From an uncultured Lachnospiraceae bacterium (GTDB lineage: Bacteria; Bacillota; Clostridia; Lachnospirales; Lachnospiraceae), in assembly GCA_910584785.1 (NCBI GenBank), contig CAJUDX010000012.1, forward strand, positions 41,156 to 61,413: 20,258 bases of DNA. Reading direction: 5' to 3'. Below the pieces are notes generated by a model. It was not told where the DNA came from and searched no databases. It saw only the letters and a program-made list of their open reading frames with translations. This document shows, in pieces, positions 6,810 to 13,884 of the stretch (positions are counted from its first letter, which is position 1; every line of letters begins with the position of its first letter). The translations under genes were made by a program, and so were the position numbers.

Positions 6810-7295
6810 TTATTCTCTATTTCTTTTCTCTTTGTTATCTTTTCGGCTTAAAAGCGGCCCATGTGTACCCACGGCGCGAACAAGCTTTGCCGCATAGGAG
6901 GCCAGGATAATTCCCAGGGCAATCGCCCCCGCTTCTATCAGCACCCGGTTGGAAAAATTTCCAAACTGTACATACTCTCCCTGCACCAGATGCTGCATTG
7001 TATAGTACAGATCTCCGCCTGGGATTTCAGGAATCAGCATGGGCACCAGCATAAGAATTACCGGCGTTTTGATGATTCTTGCCAGCAGTTCACTTAAGAC
7101 AGCCACAAAAAAGCTTGCGGCAAACAGCCCGACAAACATCCCGTAACCATGGGCAACACAGACAAGATACACCACCCACCCCGCTGCGCTGCCCAGGGCT
7201 ATCCAGATTAGTTTTCGATCATACACGCCAAAAAGGATAGCAAATCCCACAGAGCCAATTAAGCCCATCATGGTCTGAATCATATAAAACTCCAT
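6810..7295 (-). CDS. Threonine/serine exporter, ThrE C-terminal half (YjjB-like, DUF3815)
   Basis: A 161-residue protein with about five membrane helices that corresponds to the second half of Corynebacterium ThrE. The pattern GSVGFAILFGVYDRKLIWIA near the N-terminus and LVPMLIPEIPGGDLYYTMQH in the middle is characteristic of the YjjB/DUF3815 family; the proline/glycine turn is the conserved core. It should form a hetero-oligomeric exporter with the product of the gene 42 bases upstream. ATG 7295 has GGAGG only three bases away; an alternative ATG at 7283 has GGAG at better spacing, so the first four residues are uncertain. Confidence 0.85.
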   Translation of the reverse strand: MEFYMIQTMMGLIGSVGFAILFGVYDRKLIWIALGSAAGWVVYLVCVAHGYGMFVGLFAASFFVAVLSELLARIIKTPVILMLVPMLIPEIPGGDLYYTMQHLVQGEYVQFGNFSNRVLIEAGAIALGIILASYAAKLVRAVGTHGPLLSRKDNKEKRNRE

Positions 7296-7337
7296 TTTCC
7301 TCCAAACTCCCTGTTCTATATACTCACACGCCTTGTT

Positions 7338-8108
7338 CTATACCCCCACCAGCAGGATAATAGCAAAGCCCATTGCCACAGAAACGGCTTTTAAGAGGGC
7401 CTCGCTCATATTCAGCAGGCCGCTGATCATATCGCCGTTAATCATATCCCGCAGGGAATTTGTCAACTGTATTCCTGGGATCACCAGCATAATATTGCCA
7501 ATCATTATCTTATCCGGCTGCACCCCAATCCCTGCCCGCACAAGCGCCGAAACGGTAAGAGCTGTAAATGCACTGCAGAGCATAGTCTGGAGAATACTGT
7601 TAAGCTTTAAAAGCGAGCTGACCCAGAGCGCCCCAAACAAAACCATACCGGAAAGCGCCGCCGCCAGCCCGTCCATCCAAAAACCGCCGAAAAAAACCGA
7701 AAGCGAAGCGGAAATCATCATGTACATCGCCAGCTTCAGTCCGTCCGACCCTTTTTTCATCTCCTGGATCTTACGAATCTCCTCCTGCAGGACTTCTAAG
7801 GGAAGCGGTGCAGCACAGACCCTGCGCGACAGCCCGTTCACCAGCTCCACCTTCCCCAGATCGGTATCCCTCTCTCTGATCCGCCGGGTCTGTGTCATCG
7901 TCTGCCCGTCCGGCATCCTTGCACTGGCGACAATGCTGGAGGTAATCGTAAACACATCTGAGCGAATAAAGCCATAAGCCCTGCATAAACGCGAAATCGT
8001 ATCTTCCACCCGGTTCACCTCCGCCCCATGGGTTAAAAGAAGTTCCCCGATATCCATAATGGCGGACAAGAAACCATTCATCTTTATCATCTTGGTATCC
8101 ATGTTCAT
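7338..8108 (-). CDS. Threonine/serine exporter, ThrE N-terminal half (YjjP-like, DUF1212)
   Basis: About 256 residues. The N-terminal cytoplasmic part carries the DUF1212 signature: DIGELLLTHGAEVNRVEDTI, then VFTITSSIVASARMPDG. About five membrane helices follow (including MYMMISASLSVFFGGFW and IMIGNIMLVIPGIQLTNSLRDM, the latter again with a Pro-Gly turn). In this two-component form of ThrE it works with the DUF3815 protein encoded next, and is expected to export small amino acids; substrate is inferred from the family. I place the start at ATG 8108, with AGGAAG eight bases upstream. An in-frame ATG at 8138 adds ten residues but has no ribosome site. A consensus promoter lies upstream. Confidence 0.88.
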   Translation of the reverse strand: MNMDTKMIKMNGFLSAIMDIGELLLTHGAEVNRVEDTISRLCRAYGFIRSDVFTITSSIVASARMPDGQTMTQTRRIRERDTDLGKVELVNGLSRRVCAAPLPLEVLQEEIRKIQEMKKGSDGLKLAMYMMISASLSVFFGGFWMDGLAAALSGMVLFGALWVSSLLKLNSILQTMLCSAFTALTVSALVRAGIGVQPDKIMIGNIMLVIPGIQLTNSLRDMINGDMISGLLNMSEALLKAVSVAMGFAIILLVGV

Positions 8109-8180
8109 CCTGTGTTCTTCCTGCTTTCCTTTTCTCATTTACCAATTCTTTTTCATTCCCTGTTAAAATCTGATAAATCC

Positions 8181-8209
8181 ATTATAAATCAATCGGTTAC
8201 TCGTGTCAA
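8181..8209 (-). promoter_or_regulatory. Consensus promoter for the ThrE-type exporter operon
   Basis: On the minus strand TTGACA (8209-8204) and TATAAT (8186-8181) are both perfect and separated by 17 bases. The spacer contains TAACCGATTGA (8199-8189), which resembles an imperfect LacI-type operator centred on CG. The promoter diverges from the thioesterase promoter, with about 34 bases between the two -35 elements. Confidence 0.85.
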
Positions 8210-8243
8210 CATTTTTTTACTTCAAACAACGTTCTCCCATCTC

Positions 8244-8272
8244 TTGAAAAGTAAAACATTCTTTGCTATAGT
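8244..8272 (+). promoter_or_regulatory. Promoter of the acyl-CoA thioesterase gene
   Basis: TTGAAA (8244-8249) and TATAGT (8267-8272) are 17 bases apart, each one base from consensus. An AAAGGAG ribosome site follows at 8292-8298, ten bases before the ATG. Confidence 0.8.
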
Positions 8273-8308
8273 TTAATATATAATCAAATCTAAAGGAGCT
8301 GTTATTTC

Positions 8309-8956
8309 ATGAAAATCATTAACCACCGCTACGTAAGAATGGAACAAATGAACCATCACGGTTCCCTCTACTCTGGAGTTTTAACGGACTGGATGACCAA
8401 AGCAGCCTTTTTTGGCGCTGCACAGACCTTAAACCGAAGGGACAACATGGTGATGTGCGCTGTCCAGGATTTCCGTTTTATTTCACCGGTCAGTCTGGGG
8501 GATATCCTCCGTTTTCAATATGAACTGGTCAATGTCGGTCGCACCAGCCTGACGATTGCTGTGGAAGCCCGCGATATGCTGAACCCGGAAACCCTTTTTG
8601 CTTCCTGCCAGGTTGTATTTGTAAATACCGATGAACAGGGAAAAAGCGCCCCCACGGCCTTACCTTTCCTTCTGTGTAACCTTCTTTACCAAAATATCAT
8701 CTGCATCCCTTTTTCATCATCGCAACCATGCTGGGTCAGGAACCTCTACCCCAGAGAATTTACCCTGCTTCTCCATTTCCCGCAAGCCAGGCCCTTCCCA
8801 CCCACTGCAGGCACCATTCCAGGGAAAACCGTTTTGCTCCCTGGGCAGTCAGCACCGGGTAGGAGGCCACCTTTTGATCATTTAAATAATACTCCACACT
8901 TCCCACCTTCTCTCCCTTTTTTACCGGCGCTTCCAGGTTTTCAGGAAGATTTCTGA
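8309..8956 (+). CDS. Hotdog-fold acyl-CoA thioesterase, probably frameshifted near its end
   Basis: The first 113 or so codons encode a hotdog thioesterase of the YbgC/YciA kind: MNHHGSLYSGVLTDWMTKAA holds the HHG and helix of the active site, followed by VQDFRFISPVSLGDIL and FASCQVVFVNTDEQGK. It would hydrolyse acyl-CoA esters in the cytoplasm. The open frame then continues to 8956, but this tail is Pro-rich, unlike the family, and lies antisense to the end of the carboxypeptidase gene. Adding one C to the run at 8649-8653 would give GKSAPHGLTFPSV and a stop at 8677-8679, a normal 123-residue protein. The tail after about 8650 is therefore probably not native. It is the only plus-strand gene in the window. 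Confidence 0.8.
   Translation: MKIINHRYVRMEQMNHHGSLYSGVLTDWMTKAAFFGAAQTLNRRDNMVMCAVQDFRFISPVSLGDILRFQYELVNVGRTSLTIAVEARDMLNPETLFASCQVVFVNTDEQGKSAPTALPFLLCNLLYQNIICIPFSSSQPCWVRNLYPREFTLLLHFPQARPFPPTAGTIPGKTVLLPGQSAPGRRPPFDHLNNTPHFPPSLPFLPALPGFQEDF
8649..8653 (+). other. Probable one-base deletion in a C5 run
   Basis: Upstream codons read thioesterase in frame 1; downstream the matching C-terminal sequence (PHGLTFPSV, stop) is in the next frame. A sixth C in this homopolymer joins the two. The cause may be a real mutation, slippage-based phase variation or a sequencing error. Confidence 0.55.
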
Positions 8957-10031
8957 CAATCCTTACTTTATCCTTCGCACTCACCAAAAAAGGCAGTTCC
9001 TTTGTATCTGCATCGCCCAGCACCAGTCCGACCTCACAGTCCCCCCAGTCCGTGCTCTTTGTTTCCTCTCCCACGCCCTCCCTTACGGACAATGCTGGCA
9101 GTTCGCATTCCCGGTAAATATTCCTGTACCGATAATTCTCCTTCCCGTAGCCAATCAATTCCTGAACATCCGACCATTTATAAGTCTTGTGCGGCGGCCA
9201 CCCACAGCCCAAAAGCGCCACAATAAACGTCCTTCCCTCATCTTCCACCGCACCGATATAACAGTAGCCTGCTCCGCTGGTAAATCCGGTTTTCCCGGAC
9301 AATGCCCCCGGCATCATAGTAAGCAGGGCATTGTGATTATGGCACTGGTAATTTCCCTTCCCATCGGCGTCCTGAAAACGGTAGTCCGCCGTCCGGGTAA
9401 TCTGTAAAAATTCCTCTGCCTTGGGGGATTCCCGGATACAATACTGCATAATCCGCGCCAGATCTTTTGCTGTTGTCGAATGAATGTGTTCCTTTCCGTC
9501 CTCCCCGGAAACCTTCCCGTCCAGACCATTGGGCGTAATAAACCAGGTGTCCGTACAGCCAATCTCCTGTGCCTTGCGGTTCATCTGCCGGGCAAACTCT
9601 TCCACACTTCCCGCCGTCGCCTCCGCCACAGCCACAGCAGAATCATTGTGCGATTCCAGCATCAAAGAATAAAGAATATCCCGAATATAAAACTTCTGCC
9701 CTGCCTGCATTCCCAGATGTACCTTGGGCTGTGCGGCGGCGTGGGGGGAAATTTCTGTAATCTTATCAGTCTCCCCAAGTCCTGCTTCCAGCGCCAGAAT
9801 ACAGGTCATAATCTTTGTAGTGCTCGCCATCGGACGGACGGTGTCACCATTATGTTCCCATAAAATACGCCCGGATTTGCCATCCATCAGTACTGCTGAC
9901 TGTGCATAAAGTTGAATATCCTCAGGGCTGTCCTCCTTGGCAAAAGAAACCGGGGTCATCCATAAGCTAAACACCAGCATACCGATAACCCCAGTCCACC
10001 ATCTCTTCTTTATCTTTCCTTGACGTTCCAT
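8760..10031 (-). CDS. D-alanyl-D-alanine carboxypeptidase (PBP5/DacF type)
   Basis: A 423-residue penicillin-binding protein of the S11 family that trims the terminal D-Ala from peptidoglycan stem peptides outside the membrane. It starts with a signal peptide (basic RQGKIKKRW, hydrophobic core, VSFAK). All three active-site motifs are present: STTK at about residues 70-73 (in MASTTKIMTC), SHN at about 125-127 and KTG at about 245-247 (in LSGKTGFTSG). The C-terminal part (from about residue 300) fits the PBP5 C-terminal beta domain, ending with a weakly amphipathic segment (EWCLQWVGRAWLAG) likely to touch the membrane. I prefer ATG 10031 to GTG 10037. It follows purine nucleoside phosphorylase by 42 bases. 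No clear terminator is seen at 8680-8759, where it converges with the thioesterase. Confidence 0.93.
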   Translation of the reverse strand: MERQGKIKKRWWTGVIGMLVFSLWMTPVSFAKEDSPEDIQLYAQSAVLMDGKSGRILWEHNGDTVRPMASTTKIMTCILALEAGLGETDKITEISPHAAAQPKVHLGMQAGQKFYIRDILYSLMLESHNDSAVAVAEATAGSVEEFARQMNRKAQEIGCTDTWFITPNGLDGKVSGEDGKEHIHSTTAKDLARIMQYCIRESPKAEEFLQITRTADYRFQDADGKGNYQCHNHNALLTMMPGALSGKTGFTSGAGYCYIGAVEDEGRTFIVALLGCGWPPHKTYKWSDVQELIGYGKENYRYRNIYRECELPALSVREGVGEETKSTDWGDCEVGLVLGDADTKELPFLVSAKDKVRIVRNLPENLEAPVKKGEKVGSVEYYLNDQKVASYPVLTAQGAKRFSLEWCLQWVGRAWLAGNGEAG

Positions 10032-10073
10032 CCGCACCCCGCCGGCTTTACTTACTAAACCTTATTCTCCGGC

Positions 10074-10907
10074 TTAAGCAGATATGACATCCCAATCCAT
10101 AATTATCCCCTTAACCCAGTCACAAAGCCTGGCACTGCTTTCATTGGCAATCCGCACCACTTCCTCATGGGTATGCTTTTCTTTGGCAATGCCCGTCGCC
10201 ATATTCGTGATACAGGCAATCCCCAGCACCTTCATCCCCAAATAATTTGCCACAATCGTTTCCGGCACCGTAGACATACCGATAGCATCTGCCCCCAGCC
10301 GTTCATATGCCCGGATTTCCGCTGCCGTCTCATAGCACGGCCCGGAAAAGATAGCATACACACCCTTTTGATAGGCAATGCCCAGCTTCTTTGCCGTCTC
10401 CTCCGCCTTCTGCATCAGCACAAGTGAATAGGCTTCCGACATATCCGGGAATCGAACACCAAAGCGCTCGTCATTTTCCCCAATCAGCGGATTTGTCCCC
10501 AGCATATTAAGATAATCCGTCAAAAGCATTAAATCTCCTGGCACAAAAGAACGGTTAATTCCGCCGCAGGCATTCGTCACAAGTAAGGCCTCAATCCCCA
10601 AAAGCTTCATCACATAAATCGGATAGGTCACTTCCTTCATGGCAAAGCCTTCATAAAAATGAAACCTTCCCTGCATTGCCGCCACAACCACCTTCCCAAT
10701 CCGTCCAATCACCAGATTCCCTGCATGACCAGCCACACTGGACTGCGGAAAATTGGGAATCTCCTGATAGGGAATCACTGTCTTTTCCTCCATCATATCC
10801 ACCAGACTCCCCAGTCCGCTGCCCAAAATCACACCAACCATGGGGGCCTGACCTATTCTCTCCCGAATAAAATCTGCGGATTCCTTCACTTTTTCGTAAA
10901 ACATCAT
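10074..10907 (-). CDS. punA: Purine nucleoside phosphorylase, family I (trimeric)
   Basis: A 277-residue enzyme that cleaves purine nucleosides (mainly guanosine and inosine) with phosphate, giving base plus ribose-1-phosphate for salvage. Motifs typical of the trimeric class are present: ILGSGLGSL for phosphate binding (about residues 28-36), SSVAGHAGNL, MQGRFHFYEG (79-87), LVTNACGGI (109-117) and FSGPCYETAAEIR. The Asn in ITNMATGI is the base-contacting residue in known structures. I start at ATG 10907, where GGAAGGG precedes; the frame is open to ATG 10940, which has no ribosome site and would add 11 Lys/Glu-rich residues. It lies upstream of the carboxypeptidase on the same strand. Confidence 0.95.
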   Translation of the reverse strand: MMFYEKVKESADFIRERIGQAPMVGVILGSGLGSLVDMMEEKTVIPYQEIPNFPQSSVAGHAGNLVIGRIGKVVVAAMQGRFHFYEGFAMKEVTYPIYVMKLLGIEALLVTNACGGINRSFVPGDLMLLTDYLNMLGTNPLIGENDERFGVRFPDMSEAYSLVLMQKAEETAKKLGIAYQKGVYAIFSGPCYETAAEIRAYERLGADAIGMSTVPETIVANYLGMKVLGIACITNMATGIAKEKHTHEEVVRIANESSARLCDWVKGIIMDWDVISA

Positions 10908-11008
10908 TTTCTTCCCTTCCTTCTCCTGATATTCTTCCATTTTGTATATGTCCAGCTTTGCCTTTTTATTGCTTCTGACGGCAAATGGGCAAAGTTCTCG
11001 CTTCTCTT

Positions 11009-11033
11009 ATTATAGCGCCTTCCTGCTTGTTTT
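11009..11033 (-). promoter_or_regulatory. Possible promoter of punA
   Basis: A perfect TATAAT (11014-11009) lies about 100 bases before the punA start, but the -35 region (GTGCAA at 17 bases) is poor. The nearby palindrome GGACATTTGTCC (11038-11049) may be an operator, or on the plus strand a weak terminator since six T's follow. Otherwise 10908-11069 holds nothing I can support. Confidence 0.35.
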
Positions 11034-11069
11034 GCACGGACATTTGTCCTTTTTTCTTCTTAAATTAAT

Positions 11070-11177
11070 TCATCCTCGATTACTCTTTTTATGATCCCTT
11101 TCAATCCTCAGCAAACAAAAGCGTTCACCCTTGCGATATCCAAAACACCGCATCCTGCTGCTAAACCGAAACTTCAT
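11070..11177 (-). CDS. Possible small basic protein
   Basis: A 35-codon frame begins five bases after the stop of the ATPase gene: MKFRFSSRMRCFGYRKGERF followed by CLLRIERDHKKSNRG. It is rich in Arg and Lys with two Cys. No clear ribosome site precedes the ATG, so expression would need coupling to the upstream gene. It may equally be chance. Low confidence. Confidence 0.15.
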   Translation of the reverse strand: MKFRFSSRMRCFGYRKGERFCLLRIERDHKKSNRG

Positions 11178-11182
11178 TATTG

Positions 11183-12202
11183 TCATGCCATCATAAGCCG
11201 AATAACGAAACCAATCCTTTTCTGCTGATTTTCTACATGTCCGTCATCATCTAAAAAAATCTCGACGGGCAGACTTATCTTTTCTTCATCCTGCTGAAAA
11301 AAATAAATCTTTACTTTATTTCTGACCATCTTATCGTTGCTCACACATCGCCGCAGCCCATTAAAAACATGATCGCTGTGGGTCTCCATCACAATCTGCA
11401 GGCCCATTCGAGCCAGAAACGCCAAAAATTCCATCAATTCTGCCTGGCCGGACGGGTGAAGATGAATCTCCGGGTTCTCAATAATCAAAACATCTCCCTT
11501 TTTACATGAAAATGCTGCAATAATCATCTCAGCAATATAACTAACCCCTGTTCCCACATTTTTGGGTCGGATATTTTTTCCAAGCTCACGGTTACGATAA
11601 GCAACCCGAATCAGCTCCGTACCAGGAATTTCTTCCGCACTTACCCGATAGCCCAAAATCCGCTCCAGCCAATAATCCACCTGACCTCCCAATGTCAATT
11701 TTGTCCTATTATCATAAATAAAATCCTTCTCTTTTAACTCATCATTCTGATGATTTGCCAGATAAAAAAATGCATATTCACACCGAACACCTATCTGCTC
11801 CTTACCATCCAAAGATTTTTGATACGTATCCTCCACACCAATTCTGTCCGCAGTCAGATAACGAATATTCATTTCCTCTGGAAATTCCACCCCGCTTCTT
11901 TCCTCTTCCCCATCATCATAAATAGTCTTACAATACACATAGTCCACGCCCTGACAGGCATAGGCTGCCTCCAGAAAAATCTTTTTGCTCCCCGCAATCC
12001 AATTTTTCACCTCATTAACCGTACCGATATTCATATATCTTCCTGCCAATGCACTTGCACTATTTTGATACAAAGCAAGGATTGCCTGAATTACCGTAGA
12101 CTTTCCTGTAGAATTTTACCCTGCAAGCAGGGTAAAATTAGAAAAATCTATTTCAGCTTCCCGAAAACATTTGAATCCCTGTATTTTCATATGGTTCAAC
12201 AT
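11183..12202 (-). pseudogene. COG4938/DUF3696-like AAA ATPase with a stop codon in Walker A
   Basis: From ATG 12202 the frame would encode 339 residues but TAA at 12118-12116 interrupts it at codon 29. Before the stop it reads KIQGFKCFREAEIDFSNFTLLAG; after it NSTGKSTVIQAIL, so the stop replaces one residue of a GxNSTGKST Walker A loop. The remainder is intact: IRYLTADRIG, a signature-like NVGTGVSYIAEM, Walker B LIIENPEIHLHP and the ETHSDH switch, as in SMC/OLD-like ATPases of COG4938. Re-initiation is possible at ATG 12034, which has AGGAAG four bases ahead, but would give a 283-residue protein with no P-loop. The gene starts one base after the stop of the DUF262-like gene, so the two were translationally coupled. 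It is AT-richer than its neighbours. Confidence 0.8.
12112..12139. repeat. Perfect 13-bp inverted repeat spanning the nonsense codon
   Basis: AATTTTACCCTGC (12112-12124) and GCAGGGTAAAATT (12127-12139) are exact reverse complements separated by AA. The interrupting TAA (12118-12116 on the minus strand) is part of the arm. The two arms encode FTLLAG and the stop-N segment of the ATPase, where a palindrome has no coding reason to exist. Confidence 0.85.
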
Positions 12203-12203
12203 T

Positions 12204-13214
12204 TTACCATAACCTCTTTTCTATCTCATCAAACTGCCTCTTTATATGAGCAAAATTTTCCTTTCCTTTATGAATCTCCCGCCAGAGAACTTCATCAAAA
12301 GCAATTCTTGATAACCCCTGCTGCACATCATAATCCTTCCCCCAGCACAGCCATACCACATGACATAAATACCCCAGCGTCCTCGCCTGACCTTCTTTTC
12401 CCTTATCTTTTTCCAAATCAAACCCTGTATTTCTTCCCCACCGGTTCAGTTCTTCCATTGCCCCCCTAAGATCTTTAGCTATTTTTTCTTCCCGCAGAAT
12501 ATCCATCTTATCCATGGATTGAATTGTTTGGTCAAGCAGCTGTTGAATACCCATGCCCTGTTCTATTTGCCTTACCCGGATCACGCCTTCATAGATAAAG
12601 CGGTACATCAAAATTCTTAATACCATATACTGTCGGTTTAAGTTCCACCGGCTAAATAAAACCACAGACTGCCCAAGAAATCGTACCAAAAAAAGTAAAT
12701 ACTCCTCCAGCCGATATCCATACAGTTTGTTTCTCACACCCTGCTCTCTGACAAAATTCCATTGTTCGAAATAATTTCCCACCTGGATATGCATATACCT
12801 CGGCGTTGTATATTCAATCACCTGAAATGATATTCTGTAATCATACAGCCATGAAGTTTCTCTGGGAAAGTGTTGTTCCAGCTGTTCTATCCTGTACCCT
12901 TCCAGTTCTGGAAAAAATTCCAGACCCATCAGAGGATACTCACCATTCAAAAACAAAAAAAGATTTAACAGCCGATCATCAGAATTTAATACAAGCAAAC
13001 TCCCGTCCTGTCGTTCTGATACATAAATCATTGGCAATGCAATCCCTAACAAAATCGCCTCTAATATCTCAGAAATATTTTCTATCCTTTTCGACTTTTT
13101 CCCAAAAGGCATCACGGGAAACACGATTCTTCCTTCATTAACCATCTGATATATCTGAAAAACAGACATCTCTTTCTCATAGCTGTCAATACGATTCTCA
13201 GAAAATCTCCCCAT
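12204..13214 (-). CDS. DUF262-like protein with an altered active-site motif
   Basis: A 336-residue protein. Its first third follows the ParB/Srx-like DUF262 layout found in GmrS and related proteins: ENISEILEAILLGIALPMIY, then a strand leading into the position where DUF262 has DGQQR. Here that position reads LNSDDRL (residues 76-82), followed by FLFLNGEYPLMGLEFFPELE, a good match for the family's FLNGE...L.GL..LPEL pattern. YRISFQVIEYTTP and QEGVRN-like EQGVRNKLYG fit the usual continuation. The rest is helical. I start at ATG 13214 (GAGGGA six bases upstream) instead of ATG 13229. It has its own promoter and is coupled to the ATPase gene. Loss of the motif suggests a structural or sensing role, or decay. 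Family assignment is by pattern only. Confidence 0.65.
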   Translation of the reverse strand: MGRFSENRIDSYEKEMSVFQIYQMVNEGRIVFPVMPFGKKSKRIENISEILEAILLGIALPMIYVSERQDGSLLVLNSDDRLLNLFLFLNGEYPLMGLEFFPELEGYRIEQLEQHFPRETSWLYDYRISFQVIEYTTPRYMHIQVGNYFEQWNFVREQGVRNKLYGYRLEEYLLFLVRFLGQSVVLFSRWNLNRQYMVLRILMYRFIYEGVIRVRQIEQGMGIQQLLDQTIQSMDKMDILREEKIAKDLRGAMEELNRWGRNTGFDLEKDKGKEGQARTLGYLCHVVWLCWGKDYDVQQGLSRIAFDEVLWREIHKGKENFAHIKRQFDEIEKRLW

Positions 13215-13291
13215 ATTTTCCCTCAACATGCTTTAATCATCTATTCCACAGGCCAACTATACTATTGTGCATAAATTCATCCATTACTATC

Positions 13292-13320
13292 ATTATAATC
13301 AATTCCCTTTCGCTTTACAA
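13292..13320 (-). promoter_or_regulatory. Promoter of the DUF262-like/ATPase cassette
   Basis: TTGTAA (13320-13315) and a perfect TATAAT (13297-13292) are 17 bases apart on the minus strand, giving a leader of about 70 bases. It makes the cassette a unit separate from the HPr gene upstream. Confidence 0.65.
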
Positions 13321-13343
13321 GGTAAAGATGCACCTACAATCAA

Positions 13344-13393
13344 ACAGAGCCACCGCACAGAAACCTTTTCAAGCTTCCATACAATGGCTCTGT
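13344..13393 (-). terminator. Possible terminator after the HPr gene
   Basis: ACAGAGCCA (minus strand, 13393-13385) pairs exactly with TGGCTCTGT (13352-13344) around a 32-base loop, 16 bases past the HPr stop, followed by TTGATTGT. The stem is perfect but the loop is long and the T-run weak. Confidence 0.4.
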
Positions 13394-13409
13394 CTCCATT
13401 ATCTTTTTC

Positions 13410-13676
13410 TTACTTCTCACCCAGCCCATCCGCGATTGCCTGTGCAAGAGTTTCTAATGCTTCCACTTCATCTTCGCCATCACAGATAAGGTTAATCTCT
13501 GTTCCGCACTTGATTCCGGCAGCCATAACGTTAAGCACACTCTTTGCCACAATTCTCTTCTCGCCGCACTCGATAATAACATCGCTCTTAAATTTCATCG
13601 CTGTCTGGGACAAAACCCCTGCTGGTCTTAAATGAAGCCCAGACGGATTTGTTACTGTTAATGTTCTACTTACCAT
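13410..13676 (-). CDS. ptsH: HPr-family phosphocarrier protein
   Basis: An 88-residue HPr. His15 lies in SGLHLRPAG and accepts phosphate from enzyme I; Ser46 lies in AKSVLNVM, the position phosphorylated by HPr kinase in Gram-positives for catabolite control. Length is standard. The Ser46 region reads KSVLNVMAAGIK instead of the classical KSIMGVMSLGI, so it could be a Crh-like or specialised HPr paralogue, but it keeps His15. AGGAGAG precedes the ATG. It has its own promoter and no ptsI is adjacent. The leader carries a GATTTC/GAAATC stem (13714-13731). Confidence 0.92.
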   Translation of the reverse strand: MVSRTLTVTNPSGLHLRPAGVLSQTAMKFKSDVIIECGEKRIVAKSVLNVMAAGIKCGTEINLICDGEDEVEALETLAQAIADGLGEK

Positions 13677-13742
13677 AATACATCTCTCCTTATCGTTTAT
13701 TTATTATCCCCAGGATTTCCCCTTAGAAATCTCCTAGTGATA

Positions 13743-13771
13743 ATTTTATTACAAATTACCAATGATGTCAA
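13743..13771 (-). promoter_or_regulatory. Strong promoter of the HPr gene
   Basis: A perfect TTGACA (13771-13766) and TAAAAT (13748-13743) are 17 bases apart on the minus strand. Expected start of transcription is near 13736, giving a leader of about 60 bases. Confidence 0.85.
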
Positions 13772-13884
13772 GAAAAACACAGATAAGTCCAGTACTATAT
13801 TACAAAATCAGCACTATTCACAAAACATGTACTTCATGGTATACAGAAATATTTCCTGGGCAATGCCCGTGTACTGACACATTT

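Noticed and set aside
11750..12469. Plus-strand frame of 239 codons across the ATPase/DUF262 junction
   Set aside because: It is antisense to both genes, without a ribosome site or recognisable domain.
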